Shown: piece by piece, positions 1 through 11,354 of the stretch
Layout of the letters: each line of letters starts with the position of its first letter
Position numbering within the stretch: position 1 is the stretch's first letter
From: Botryosphaeria dothidea
Taxonomy: Eukaryota; Ascomycota; Dothideomycetes; Botryosphaeriales; Botryosphaeriaceae
Assembly (NCBI GenBank): GCA_011503125.2
Contig: WWBZ02000062.1
Span: 2,294,001 to 2,358,000, forward strand
Direction: 5' to 3'
DNA length: 64,000 nucleotides
The notes under the pieces: generated by a model
Told to the model about the DNA's origin: nothing
Database searches by the model: none
Seen by the model: the letters and a program-made list of their open reading frames with translations, nothing else
Translations under genes and position numbers: made by a program

Positions 1-2
1 GT

Positions 3-257
3 GGACCAGAAAAACGGCCAAGCACAGAGACAGAAGTGCAGCCCACTCGGTCACCGAAGCGCCTACGTGTGGGAAGTCCACCGAGAGATGTGCCTAAGCC
101 TGATTATCAGGATCCTCCTGCGTCAACTCTGCTGGCGGCAGTGCCTGTTGGGACGGGTCATGGTGAGGAGGAGGACGATGATGATGATGTAGAGGTGCCG
201 ACACTGGTCATGGGAGAGGACGAAGATGAGGATGAGGATAGTGGAGAAGATGAATGA
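3..257 (+). CDS. C-terminal end of an acidic, probably nuclear protein (5' part outside window)
   Basis: The frame is open from the left edge and ends at a TGA at 255-257, giving 84 residues of C-terminus. It carries a basic, proline/serine-rich stretch that reads like a nuclear localisation signal (SPKRLRVGSPPR), then a long Asp/Glu tail (EEEDDDDDVEVPTLV... ending GEDE). No catalytic domain is visible, so the family is not recognised. Basic plus acidic tails of this kind are common in chromatin, histone-chaperone and rRNA-processing factors, but that is inference only. The codons look coding rather than random, because several acidic runs use both GAG/GAA and GAC/GAT. There is no in-frame start within the window, so upstream sequence is needed. 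Confidence 0.5.
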   Translation, partial: GPEKRPSTETEVQPTRSPKRLRVGSPPRDVPKPDYQDPPASTLLAAVPVGTGHGEEEDDDDDVEVPTLVMGEDEDEDEDSGEDE

Positions 258-2305
258 TGCGCCAACTATCTGCGCAGTAGAATGTTAGGTTCTCCACTCG
301 TATGGAATGAGAGGAATAGATCGTGTGATCCTCACCGTGTACCATTGTCATGAGCAGGAATGGACGTGAAGCGGAAAAGCCATTGGCATGCACCGACCGC
401 AAAACCAGCCGTGTGATAGAGGGCATTTGAGCTGCCGCCCGCCAGTTTAGTATGACGTCAAATGCAGAAGGCAGCTCGTCGTTCCTTCCCCCGAGGGTAG
501 ACGGCAGGCTCCAGACCTGTAAGTAAGCCAAATCCACGTTTGCAGCTTCCCTCATTCACACATTGCAAACGAAGAACATGCTTCTAGAAGCCCCGCTAGC
601 CATCCGATTGGACAATCCAGGCAACACCCCTGCAACCGTCCTCGTGCCACTAGCGCCACCCTCAGCCCCCTCCCCCTCGACCAAACACCTCTTTTTCCTC
701 TTCGTGGCCTGGTCTCCCATCTTGACTTCCATTGCACTGAAGGAAGCACCAAGAGTTTAGGGATCGAACCGGCCCTCTCAGGCGGCCTTCAAAGCCGCCT
801 TTGGGGATCAGGTGAGAAAGACCATCAGCACGACGGAGCGCTCTGGGCGGCGCAACGGAAGGTCGTGCGAGATGGCGGGGCTTTGGGGCGGCACTTCAAT
901 GGGAGGCGCTTCTTTTTTCTCCCAGTGGAAGACGAGAGTAGCTGAAAAGTGAAAACTCTTCCTCGTTGATGGACTCGCCATGAGTGGGACTTCAAGGAGG
1001 ATGATTGTTGTTGAGCCCGAACAGGCTCTACTATTCCTCTCACGAACTAGGATGGTGGTTTTTGGTATATTGGCGCGTGTCTCTATGTGTTGTGCAGGCA
1101 TAAGATCCAGATATTTTGAAGTGACCCGAAAGGCGAGCAGCGCGCGTAGACGTGTGTCTCGGGCTTTTAGCCATATTTTCTCTACGGTGTTGGTTACAAC
1201 CACAACACTGACGGTCGCGACGATCACAGTTGCCCAATACGCGCGGGAATAGCAAGCACACGAATGCCGACCATGGTTGATGATAGGGCCGCGATGCTCG
1301 GCATGGTGTTGACGCGCAACCCGCGTGTCACTGCCCGCCGCAAACTTGCTGAGGAGCACCATCACTCGGTAATGCATAGATCTACGTTCACGATGATCAC
1401 TCGTATGGTGTTGGTTTCTCAGTACCACCCTTCTCTCTGCCGCGCCCTTGCACGCCAACTGCCTACACATGCTCCTTTACAATTTAATTAGCCAGGCTCA
1501 TTGCGACGCACCAAATTCCCCCAAAACATTTAGCATATTCAGCACGGCATTAAGTCGACCTTCGCCCAACGTCCCTACAGTGCACGCTACACACAGCCCG
1601 TCAATTATCTAAAGCCAACAGCGGCTCAATATTCCAGTGACCGCCCGTATCAGCTGAGCAAAATAAAGCAAAGTGCAAAAAAACAACTCTTAAAGTTCAG
1701 GTGATGCGGTATGGAGCCGTAGCCTACCCCGCATGTTTACCGTCTTGATGTAGAAGACTCTGCTTTCTGGTTAAATATAGGGCAGCGGGCAGCTTAAAGG
1801 CGATGCCAAACACATTTCCTTGAGCTCGATTTGTCCACAGCCGCCTGAAAGATTGCTGAAACCGTCCCCGTATCCTTTCGCAATGCTATTGATCTTTTTG
1901 AGCAGCTCTGTTTTGTTTCATCTTCGCGAGCTACGCGAGAGACCAATAAAAATCTGGGTTGACTTTGGTAACATCGTGAAGAATGACAACGAGGTCGTAG
2001 TTGAAGTAAAGGCGACATTATCACGAATCCCAACTGAACAGGTCTACCACAATCGCAGAGATACAGACGAGCCATTATCCACTGGTTGAGGCGGTTCAGA
2101 AAACAACGTGATTGTGATGGCCAAGAGGCTCATTATGGTTGTCATTGAAGTAATAAGTTGGCTGAAGCAGTCCTGTGAAAATCTATCCCAAGTTCACACA
2201 TGTAGCAATTATATCCGTCAAGTACGACCAAAGCTTTTCCCTCCCATGTCCACCCAATAACGCCATCATAATGCTCATACTCATACTCTATACCACGTGC
2301 TAACA
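258..2305. other. 2 kb intergenic stretch, no gene supported
   Basis: Several open frames occur here, including one of 220 codons on the minus strand at 808-1470, but their translations are compositionally random, unspliced and overlap open frames on the other strand. I see no recognisable protein, tRNA or repeat. The last part is the 3' flank of the cyclin H gene, which ends at 2306. Confidence 0.5.
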
Positions 2306-3591
2306 TCAGTCTTTCTTGGCCGGTAGCTCCGGTCCCCAAAAATCATCCGCCTGCTTCTGGCTCTGCTCGCGCTCCAGTTTTCTCCTCTTTGCCAAGCTCT
2401 CGTCAAGCTGGCCTGCTGTTGCTCCACCCCGCTTCTGTGCAGCATGCAGGCCGATAAGATCAGCCTTCTCGGGATCGCTACACATGTCACGCTTTCGCGC
2501 AATGCGCTTGCAATCCTCCACGAGCTCAGAACCCTCAAGCTCCCTCTGCTGATCACCCAACATTTGCGCACATGCACGTATTGTTGCGATGACCTTGTTT
2601 CTCATATCCGCGGCCGGCTTGTTGTCCTGAGGTGCGCTGTTCGGGAACTTTGTATCAACGTAGAAGATAGTCAATGCCTCGTCGGCCAGCAGCATTGCGG
2701 CAAGCCAGATCTGAGCTGGAGTGTAGAAGAAATACGCATCGGAGATGGGGGCCACGTTCTTGAGCGTATTGCGCGCCGTGTTGTATGCCATGCCAATACG
2801 GTTGGTCATCGTCCTCTCGTCGTTAGTGGTTGGTGGACCGTTGGGTTTCTCGGACAGCCGCAGCATTTCGGCCTGCACCCCTTGCGGCGTCCGGTTTGAA
2901 CCAGGCAGCACAGCAGCCTCCCCCTTGGCAAGGGCTATAAGTTCCATGTGTCCACCATTTAGACCCCGGTATGGGTGTCTGATGTCGAATGTAAAGCGGA
3001 GAGCTTGCGTAACGAGGTACTCGGGGGCGAGGATATCGTCAGCAGTCATGCCCTTGCCCATCAGCGGGGCAAGTTCGCCGGCGGGGGTCCAGTGGATCTC
3101 GGTCTTTGTGGCAAGGAAGAGGCAGGTAGGCATAATCTTCTTCGGGTCATAGACCATGATCGAGTTGAAAAGGTAGAAGCGCTTCACATACTGGACTGCG
3201 GTGGCCTTAGTTTGGCAGGCGGGTCAGCAGCGGCATTCGGAATCGACAGAGATTGGCATACGATGACGTTTGTGGGGAAGTTGAACTTGGTGTTCTTTTT
3301 GGCAAAGTCGGCGAAGTCGACGCAGGTCTTGCAGATCTTGGTGACCAGCTTCAGCTCTTCGTCCGGAGTAAGTGGGTCGATGTCGAGGCCGTCGGTGCCA
3401 ATACTGGCGCCGTTCTGCTGAGCGGCATCGTCGGCCGACTTGGCGGCTCTGAAGCGCTTGATGTTGGCCTTGACGCGTTCGGCGGCGTTGGCATTGGTGG
3501 AGTGGCGCAGAGAGCGCAGGCGCTCGGGCGTGAAGGACCACAGGCGGTACTGGGTGGAGGTGCGGTAGGCCTCGTCCTCGGTGAGGTGCAT
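2306..3591 (-). CDS. CCL1: Cyclin H-type cyclin (TFIIH/CAK cyclin, Ccl1/Mcs2-like)
   Basis: Two exons, complement(2306..3205, 3262..3591), 409 aa. The 56-nt intron has donor GTATGC and acceptor CTAAG, phase 0, and joins ...TNVI to ATAVQYVKRFYLFNS, the hallmark run of cyclin H where the helices of the first cyclin fold meet. The N-terminus (HLTEDEAYRTSTQYRLWSF) matches the start of cyclin H, followed by a CDK-contact region with LFLATKTE and a second cyclin fold to about residue 330. The tail is charged and Lys/Arg-rich. Cyclin H partners the Cdk7-type kinase in TFIIH to phosphorylate the RNA polymerase II CTD and activate cell-cycle CDKs. The fungal orthologues have a similar length. Upstream lies a GTCGGA hexamer repeat (3599-3621) in the presumed 5' UTR. 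The family call is firm; the gene symbol is by analogy. Confidence 0.93.
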
Positions 3592-4325
3592 GGTGGAAGT
3601 CGGAGTCGGAGTCGGAGTCGGCTAGGCTGTGCTGGGAGCTCAGTCGCGCAGGGAGCAAGCGTTGAGTCGGCGCGCGCGTGTCGGAAACACAAAGGCGCGT
3701 TGGAAACTGGCGGGGGTCGGGTGCAGCTGCCCCGATGGCGGCACGACTCAGATGGAAAGACCCACAGCCAGCGTGCTTGGCGGGCTTGTTGCGCGCAAGC
3801 TTCGCCCGTCGCCCTTCCCCAGGAAATGCTTGTCCCAGCCTAAGCGCGAGCTCCACGCCCACCGTCTTCTTCGCCGCTGCCTTCGCCTTGCTATGTCTGG
3901 GCCACCAGCCGCCCAAGACCCGCAAGCAATGGGTGCGCAGCGCAATGACACCTTGACCTGGTCTGGAGTTGCAGCCGCACTTCCATCCCGCTTTGCCGCA
4001 CGCCACCCCCGGCTCTGACTGGCTGCGGATTACTGCCCCAGACCCGGACGTCAGTCTCTATCGGGCCTGATTGTCTCCATCCCCAACCCCGGCGCCTGTT
4101 TTGATTGCGGCCCTGCGCCGCCGCTGACATGCGGGGAACTCAGGCTTACCGATAGGCTAGCCCAAGTCAATGCTGTGTTCTCTCAGTGACACCATGCCTT
4201 CTTGCCGGCCTATTTCTTCTGCCGCTCCTCGCAGCTGTTGACCAGTCCAGACCATTCCTTGTCTCTTCTGCTGTCCGCGTGCCCCTGTTTTCCGCTGACC
4301 TTCACGTCACTCGAACTCCGACATC
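3592..4325. promoter_or_regulatory. Divergent promoter between cyclin H and the MFS transporter
   Basis: The 734 bp between two outward-facing start codons must hold both promoters. It contains a perfect hexamer repeat, GTCGGA x3 plus GTCGG at 3599-3621, eight bases upstream of the cyclin H ATG, and pyrimidine-rich sequence before the transporter ATG (4185-4320) typical of filamentous-fungal promoters. No convincing TATA box was found. Confidence 0.5.
3599..3621. repeat. GTCGGA hexamer repeat
   Basis: Three and five-sixths perfect copies immediately upstream of the cyclin H start codon. Confidence 0.8.
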
Positions 4326-6042
4326 ATGTCTGAAGCTTCTCCGCCTGTTGATGTTGAGAAGAAGAGCGAGGTGCATCTGGAGAAGTTCAATTCCACCTGG
4401 GAAGACCAGACCGCTATCAGCCCCGAGCTCGAGAAACGCATTACCCGCAAGTTCGACAAGCACATCGTGCCCTGGCTTTTCGGCCTCTGGCTGCTTGCTT
4501 TCATTGACCGCAGCAACATTGGCAATGCCAGAATTGATGGCCTCGAGGAGGATCTCGATCTGGACGCCGACAAGTTCAACATCGCTCTCGCAATCTTCTA
4601 CGTCCCTTACATCCTCTATGATGTTCCCAGCAATCTTGTCCTCAAACGCCTCAAGGCCGGATACTACCTTCCAGGTCTCGTCACAATCTGGGGCTTGATC
4701 AGTACCTTCATGGGCTTCGTGAAGTCCTATTCAGGTCTTCTTGCTGCGAGATTCTTCCTTGGCCTTGCTGAGGGTGGTCTCCTTGGCGGTATGATCATTT
4801 ACCTCGCCATGTTTTATCGCCGCCATCAGCTCCTCTACCGCGTCGGAATGTTCTACTGCGCAGCTCCACTAAGCGGAGCTTTCGGGGGTCTGCTGGCCAC
4901 GGGTCTAGCAAGAATCAAAACGGACGGCTACAACGGCTGGCCCTTTATTTTCTTCGTGGAAGGTGTGCTCTACCATCTCCCCTTGAGCCCATGCAAAGCT
5001 AATCCGAGTGATGGCAGGCGCAATAACTGTACTCTTCGGAATCCTGACGATGTTCTTTCTTCCTCACGTTCCCGCCGAGGCAAAGTTCCTGACCGAAGAA
5101 GAACGCAGTGCCGCAGTGGCACGCATGCGCATGGACGCCCACGGTGCAACCAATACTGGGGACGTGGAAGGCGAGAAGTTCAACTGGGTCTGGGTGAAGC
5201 GTGCTATATTGAACTGGCAGACGCTCATTCTCTCGCTCAACTTCTTTGCCATCATTACCCCCATCTATTCCTTCTCTCTCTTCCTTCCCACGATCATCAA
5301 GACTCTCGGCTACACCTCCGTCAAGGCTCAATTGCTCACTGTGCCACCAAACATCGCCGGTTTCTTCAGCGTCCTCCTGGTTGGCCATTTCTCAGACAAA
5401 GCCAAAGTTCGTGGACCTTTCATGATCGGCCTGGCTCTTCTCGCCATCATCGGCTACATCATGCAGATTGCCAGCGCCCGCCCGCTCACCCGCTACGGCG
5501 GTACCTTCTTCGTCGCCTGCGGCGTCTTCCCCTGCTCTCCACTCGTCATGGGCTGGCTTGCAAACAACCTGGCTCCCCACTACGTCCGAGCAACCGGCAC
5601 AGGCTTCCAGATCATGGTCGCCAACATGGCCGCCTTCATCGCAACATTCACCTACCTGCAAAAAGATGCGTAAGTACTTCCGTCTTGGCCAATCTGACGT
5701 GCATCATTTATCGATGACGAACACCCGCGATAAGCAAGCCTCTCTCTCGGCGCCAATTTTTGGCGCCGAACGGGGTGGCTGAATGGTCTCGGACCTGGCT
5801 CCACAAAAGGATGACGATCCTTGCTGACATGTTTGCGTCTTAACCATAGGCCGAGATACACCACTGGGCACGCGATCAACATTGGCGTTCTTTGCCTCTC
5901 GCTCTTCCTCAGCACGACGAACATCTTGTACTGCCTGAGGGAGAATAGGGCGCGGGCCACCGGGAAGAGGGATTACAGGCTGCAGGAGGGCGATGAGGGG
6001 ATGCTCGGATACAGACATCCCGAATTCAAGTATACGCTTTGA
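4326..6042 (+). CDS. Major facilitator superfamily transporter, anion:cation symporter (Dal5/Tna1-like) family
   Basis: Three exons, join(4326..4962, 5018..5669, 5850..6042), 493 aa. The N-terminal cytosolic tail leads into TM1 with KHIVPWLFGLWLLAFIDRSN, then the family motif around DRSNIGNARIDGLEEDL and the TM4-5 segment ARFFLGLAEGG. This pattern belongs to the fungal allantoate/nicotinate/pantothenate-type permeases, which import organic anions with protons at the plasma membrane. Twelve membrane helices can be traced, with the central cytosolic loop (about residues 225-275) rich in charged residues. Intron 1 is 55 nt. Intron 2 is 180 nt, unusually long for this window, and contains a perfect 8-bp inverted repeat (5747-5769). 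The substrate cannot be inferred from sequence. The exon joins preserve phase and the C-terminus ends in a charged tail after TM12. Confidence 0.92.
5747..5769. repeat. Perfect inverted repeat inside intron 2 of the MFS gene
   Basis: Arms TCGGCGCC (5747-5754) and GGCGCCGA (5762-5769) flank an A/T-rich 7-nt loop. In RNA this would form a strong 8-bp GC hairpin within the 180-nt intron. Its role is unknown. Confidence 0.7.
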
Positions 6043-6994
6043 TTTCGTCGCTTCCTTGAGTTTCAGGCGCCGTTGGTCATTTTGGAAAGAGGTGGAAACT
6101 TTCGGGCACCGGGCTTTATTGCCCTGCTGGTGTTCTTATAGGTGCTGGTGATCACCTATGATCTCTTAGCTAATCAACAACTTCTCAAGCCACTGATTCA
6201 TTGTATCATTTGAAACAGACCTGTCCGGGTCATCAGATATCAGTGCATCATATTATAGTCTAGAAGAGAATGCTTTTCAAAGTTACTGTGTATTTTGCCA
6301 GAGTGATCTCATTGAATGTAGTGTTGAAGTCTTCATCAAGATGAGAATGCCCTCGATTTCATCACTACCATAGTCTTGTAAGTGCTTGGTTGCGTGGTAG
6401 AAGAGCAGCAAAAAGCGACTAGCTAATTCGCAAGCCTCTTATCTGTCGTGGCGTCATTGGTGCTACGAACACTTGAGCTAGATGTGTTCTCGTGTTGTTT
6501 TCTTTTTCCTTCGCCAAAACTTGCTAGTGTTGGTAGAGAAGGGTGGTGTGTTGAACAATCGAATGCCAATATCACTTGGCAGTCACGTTGCACAGAGGGG
6601 TGTTGCAGCCGACGGCTAGCACCAAATACGATGTTCTCACCAGCAGGCCAGAAAAATATCTAATCAACATTGCCATAGGAAGTAGAAGCGTTCGTCTTGA
6701 TGGAAACGTATTACATTTCCACTAACAAAGCCGTCCGGATGAATGCTTCCACTCCCCATAAGGTTATTTTTTTTTCGGCAGCCATTGCCACTAACCACTG
6801 GCTGCAATGCCCCCTGTAACTTGGCTCACAAAAGTCCGCAAAACGGTGTCACACATTTATTTGGAGCGCTCAACACATGTAATTGGTAGGGGAAAAAAGG
6901 CAAATCCAGATGTCAAGGGATCACAAAGCCACTGGATATCAATCGCCTGCCGCTGATGGTACTGATCTCCCCGCCGTAAAATGCCCGATTTTCG
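6043..6994. other. Intergenic, convergent 3' flanks, nothing recognised
   Basis: About 950 bp between the 3' ends of the MFS gene and the Clr5-like gene. It is A/T-richer than the genes and holds only short random open frames. Confidence 0.5.
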
Positions 6995-8361
6995 TCATGC
7001 TGTCCTCCCATTGTATTGCACCATGAGGGCTGGATCCATAGACGGCATGCAAAGGTCCGCGTTGGAGAACGCTGCTTGAGCTTCCGACAGCGCCTCTTGA
7101 ACACAATCTGGCTGGCTCAGAATGCCAAGCAACTTGGAGCGGACGATGGTCGACAGCTGCCGGCGGTTTTCTTCTGGAGTTTCCCATGAACAGTGAACAT
7201 AAACGCTGTTGGGCAGATTGTGTTGAACCTCTTTCACATACTCCGCCAGGAACTTGAGCGATGGCGAGGATCTTTTCCACATGTCTTTCACGATAAGTCC
7301 CTGCACCCGTCGGATGCCAAGTGTCCAGTCTTGGAGCATCTCCAATGTTATTCGGGGGCATTGGCTCTGCACTTCTTTGCGAACAGCGCGATCAAGATGC
7401 CTAAGGACGGCGTCTTCGTAGACCAGGAGACCGAGCTCGTAGTCTTGAATGCTTCGGCCATCTTTGCTTCCGTTGTTCAGATTTGGCAGAACCCTGCTCG
7501 CTGCTGCGTGGAAGGTGCCGTGCAGACCCGGATTCGTGGTTGTGAAGAATAGGCCTTCCGGAAGGAGTACAGGTCGATGAGAGATGGGTGGCATGGTGTG
7601 AGATTCGCGTGGGTTGGAAGTGGCGTATCGCAAGCCTTTGGAGTCGCCGACGACTCCGAGCAGTCGTAAGTACGAAATTGTGTTTGCGTGCTGTGATGTG
7701 GCATTCTGTCGGAGGGCACTGCACATAAGGAGCAGGTCGTAGGCTGTGGATTTGGCAGCATCTACGGCTGGCGCCGAGCTATTGTCAAGATTCTGATCCG
7801 TCCAACTCTCGGGAGTCATGGCGGGCAACGGAAACTGCAAATTTGATTGCACTTCCATGCTCGAGATAGGAAGCGGTGCTGCGAATAGTGAGTCTCTTTC
7901 AGACGATCCCAAGAGGATGACTGATTGGCAGCTTGAGAACGTAGGTGCGGTGTGGTATACTGAATCCGCGTCAGAGGATTCGATCTGGGCGGAAGACTGG
8001 TCTTGCGGACTAGATCCTGAAGGATTGACCCAGGCCTGGAAATTGCTGTCTGGGTGCCCATTCCAGTGATCTTGCTGTCTGAGCTCGCCGCATTGCGTGC
8101 GCATTTCGGCATTTTTCTTGGCGAGAGATGATTTTCTGGGTGCTGTTCAGCTTCCAGGGCTTATTTGCAACTGAGGCAACTCGGAAAGTAGGAAATCACA
8201 CGAACAGAAAGTGTTGGGAGTACTTACGACCTATTGTAGCCATGTTTAGTGCGCAGTTCTTCGTAAATTTGATCGTTTGTCCAGTTCAACTTGAGTAGTT
8301 CCTTTATCTTTGGTTCCCAAAGATTCCATCTGATAGTCCCAGCTCCTTCAGTCTTTACCAT
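6995..8361 (-). CDS. Hypothetical fungal protein with a Clr5-like N-terminal domain
   Basis: Two exons, complement(6995..8135, 8228..8361), 424 aa; the 92-nt intron has a GTAAGT donor and CCCAG acceptor and is the only join I found that keeps the long second frame open. The first ~45 residues contain WEPKIKELLKLNWTNDQIYEEL followed by HGYNRS, resembling the Clr5 domain found at the N-terminus of many Pezizomycotina proteins (W..hk..I..LY......i...M....GF). In fission yeast Clr5 acts in heterochromatin-related silencing, but most filamentous-fungal members have no known role. The rest is low in recognised motifs, with Ser/Gln-rich sequence in the first third and a helical C-terminal half. The start at 8361 was chosen because it sits just before the domain; an upstream in-frame ATG at 8469 would add 36 residues. 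Confidence 0.62.
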
Positions 8362-9146
8362 TGCTGAACAGGATGGCTGGTGACGGATCGAGACTCGGTT
8401 AAAATTTTGTGCAAGGCTGAACGCCAGGTAAGCTATGAGAGGCGCAACGCTGTAGTCCGAGGCTTTCATACCGCTTTGACGTAGTCTGAACTGGTGTTGC
8501 TAAGTAGACCAATAGTCGGCTTTGATTAGGTATGCCACCTTCTGTAAACCGCGATCAAATAACAGTGCTACCGGCTGTTGCAAAGTTACTTCTGGCCACA
8601 AAACGGACGGTGAACGGATTGTTGAAGTATGTTTTCGAAATGTCTGGCTTGTATGGCAAGCATTTCAGGAGAAAATGTGACGAAACACAAGTCTGGATAT
8701 CGTAAAGCGCGACTTCTGACATTTTTACTTTTACTTTGCATTGTCAGGCAGATCGCAAGCGTTGGATCATGCAAATGTAAATGCGGCACATCGGGAAGGC
8801 GTCGGCTATTATGCAGGTATAAATCGACGCGCCTATCAGCTCCATTTTCGTATTGATACCGGGTTCAAAGCGAGGTGCATCCGGTGTAAAAACCCAAGTG
8901 TATAAACATGCAAGTGTAAAACGAAACGCAGGCACCAGCGACAGCCGGGGAAGCTTCCAATTCGTCAGAGTAAAAGCTCAGGCATGAATTGACATAATGC
9001 GGTGATGATCCTACTTCGAAGCGGCTCGGTTGCTTGGCTTGTTATTCTGGATGTAGAGCAAGAATGATCTTGCCTGACCTGGAAGATCCGAGTAGAAAAG
9101 CAGTCAACAGAGAGCGAAAGCAGACTGACAGCTACTGCATCGATCG
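8362..9146. promoter_or_regulatory. Divergent promoter between the Clr5-like gene and the orphan gene at 9147
   Basis: 785 bp between two outward-facing genes. No motif was recognised with confidence. Confidence 0.4.
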
Positions 9147-9953
9147 ATGACCTCCACCAACGAAATGAATATTGAAGCACTCAGCACTATTGTTCCCAGT
9201 TCTTTCATCAACCCACACTCAGCAAATTCTCTTTTCCTTAGTATTCCCACTGAAGTCCGTCAACATATCCTTATTCTTGCCACCAGCGACTTTTGTCCAT
9301 TTGGTTTGCAAAATGCTCGGCGTCTATTGATGGTCCCCCGCTACGACCGTGCCGAGTACGTCCACCGTTTCAGCAGATCTCACTTCACGGAGGGGGAGCG
9401 CCGCGCCTACGCGCATATCTGCAGACTCTACCAAGTCAGCAGTACCATCATCGTCGAGATGACGCGAGTTGAACGCATCTGGCTCATGCATCGAATGCGG
9501 TGGCCTCCTCTCAATCTTGCAGACTTTGCAACCTACGCAGCAGCACCTGTGCCAGTCAATGGAATCCTGACTCTATCACTCTTCGACGCATTGTTAATCG
9601 CGAACCCGCCGCAGATTTGGGAGAGAACTGTGCACAGCCTCACGGACGAAACCGATGTTGTCACCAGGAAATGTGGGGAGTACATGCGGGCATGGCGGCA
9701 AGCGATTATGTCACTGCCCGTACGTGGAGCGCGAGACCTCCGAATAGAAGCTGTCGAGGTGGTTGATGTGGATGTAAAGCTGCTGGGTGACAACAACTTC
9801 CTCCTGGAGAACCAAGGCTGGGTCAGAGAAAGCTCTATAGCGCGTTTTGAAATCTTGCTGATGATGAGACTGGGGCTTCGTATAAGAAGGGTGAGGGTGA
9901 TGAGACCTGTGATTGATAAGACAAGGACCGTCGTCAGGATGCCTTGGGCCTGA
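9147..9953 (+). CDS. Orphan fungal protein with an F-box-like N-terminus
   Basis: An intronless frame of 268 aa. Residues ~29-45 read FLSIPTEVRQHILILAT, the pattern (hydrophobic, L-P-x-E-[IV]-R-x-x-[IL]) seen in F-box-like proteins and in fungal hypothetical proteins that begin with a degenerate F-box. The remainder is mixed helix/strand with conserved-looking aromatic and charged residues and a basic C-terminus (IRRVRVMRP). If the F-box is functional, the protein would be a substrate adaptor for an SCF ubiquitin ligase, but the domain is too degenerate to assert this. A second in-frame ATG lies at 9165. Confidence 0.6.
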   Translation: MTSTNEMNIEALSTIVPSSFINPHSANSLFLSIPTEVRQHILILATSDFCPFGLQNARRLLMVPRYDRAEYVHRFSRSHFTEGERRAYAHICRLYQVSSTIIVEMTRVERIWLMHRMRWPPLNLADFATYAAAPVPVNGILTLSLFDALLIANPPQIWERTVHSLTDETDVVTRKCGEYMRAWRQAIMSLPVRGARDLRIEAVEVVDVDVKLLGDNNFLLENQGWVRESSIARFEILLMMRLGLRIRRVRVMRPVIDKTRTVVRMPWA

Positions 9954-10655
9954 GTGGATTGCGAAGGAATAGTAGGGCGAACCTCCCAGTGGTTGTTCTT
10001 CCCTTTCTTTGACCGAAATCGCAAGATGTACAACCCTCGAATCACCGTATTTTGGCGCGATCAGACTATGAATCTGCCGAATTATTCAGCGGCCAAGGCC
10101 ATCTCAAAAGTCAATGCTCATTAGACGCGAGACCAGCAGAGCCGACTCCGCGATGTAGTTCACGACTTCCTTTCAAAAAAACCAACTTCGGACTGAAGGT
10201 TGGAGAAGCAATTTATCTTGACCATGCAGTCATGACCCCCAATCTGGCGCTCAGAGACCATCATCTTGATCATAGCACATGATCAACCAGTTTTCCGATG
10301 AAAGCACACCATTGCTCGAACGCGCAAAGCCCTCCAAACACCACGAAGGACAACGATTGGCGCAAGATTCAAGATTCGCGGTCCGTCCGGAACCCAAGAG
10401 AAGTGTTGAATTGGAAATTGTTTCGATTCGAGTCAGCGTAAAGGAGTTAAATCCCGAACCCGAGCCAACCTCCCAGCTCGTGATCATAATCCAGCCATTT
10501 GCTCTTTATGGATGGCACAATGCGCCGATAGATGGAAAAACTCCTTGATCATCCCAACCCACAGAGAGAAATGCTCCTCCTCGGATGCTCCTTTCCCTTC
10601 TCCCCTTTGTCCCCTGACCCTTTTTTAAACCCTTTTACCGAGCGAAATGAAGACT
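9954..10655. other. Intergenic, convergent 3' flanks, nothing recognised
   Basis: About 700 bp between the ends of the orphan gene and the eL28 gene. The open frames present are short and random. A pyrimidine-rich block (10560-10640) lies just past the eL28 stop. Confidence 0.5.
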
Positions 10656-11354
10656 TTACTCGGACTTGGCGGCCTGCTGGAGGGCCTTCTTGCCCCTGAG
10701 CTTGGCGGGCTTCTCAGTCTTGGCGGGCTTCTGGGACTTCTTGATGGCGCTGGCGCGGGCGACAGCCTCCTTCTGGAGGTCAGCGCGGTAGTGGCGCTTG
10801 ACGGTCGAGTTGATGATGTTCTTGTAGACCCTAGCGTAAAAAGTCAACAATCATGCCTCCCCGCATCTCATACGTTCCGAATAAATCCATATGTAAACCA
10901 TGGCTACACTCCAGGACGACATGGTACGTACTTGCGGGAGGAGGTCGAGGGGCCGTAAGTGGAGGTCTGGACGGCGGCGGTGGGCTTGTTCCACTTGTTG
11001 GTCTTCTTGACGAGAAGCTGGACACCGCCGTTCTCGGAGGGCTGGACACCGAAGGCCTTCAATGGGGAGAAACCGCGTTAGTTGGGTGTGATCCTAGAAT
11101 GGTCGCGCATAACCCGGAATTGGAAATACCTTGTCGTTGACGAAACCCTCGTACTACACAAAAAGAAATCAGCCAGACTATACGGAGGACGATGGCGCGG
11201 GAGAGAGCTAGCAGACCTTCCTGGCGTGCTTGTTGGTCAGGTTCAGCGGGTCGCGGGAGAACTGGACACCACCGGCCTCCCTGCGCTTCAGAAGGAAGGC
11301 GCTGGTGTTGCGGGTAACCTCCCAGATGAGGTCGGCGGAAACGTTCTGAACCAT
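10656..11354 (-). CDS. 60S ribosomal protein eL28 (fungal L28e family)
   Basis: Four exons, complement(10656..10830, 10932..11056, 11130..11153, 11217..11354), 153 aa. Exon 1 encodes MVQNVSADLIWEVTRNTSAF, the eL28 signature; exon 2 is only 24 nt (YEGFVNDK); exon 3 carries AFGVQPSENGGVQLLVKK; exon 4 gives VYKNIINSTVKRHYRADL and a Lys/Ala-rich tail. The joins are phase 0, 0 and 2. The protein is a component of the large cytosolic ribosomal subunit. It is present in most eukaryotes but absent from Saccharomyces cerevisiae. The intron-rich 5' half is usual for fungal ribosomal protein genes. The gene shares a divergent promoter with the DUF2015-like gene. Identification is secure. Confidence 0.95.

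Noticed and set aside
755..835. tRNA-like T-loop on the minus strand (GGTTCGATCCC)
   Set aside because: The flanking bases do not form a 5-bp T stem and no matching acceptor, D or anticodon arms could be placed.
808..1470. 220-codon minus-strand open frame
   Set aside because: The translation is random in composition, no motif or splice extension was found, and other frames on both strands are equally open here.
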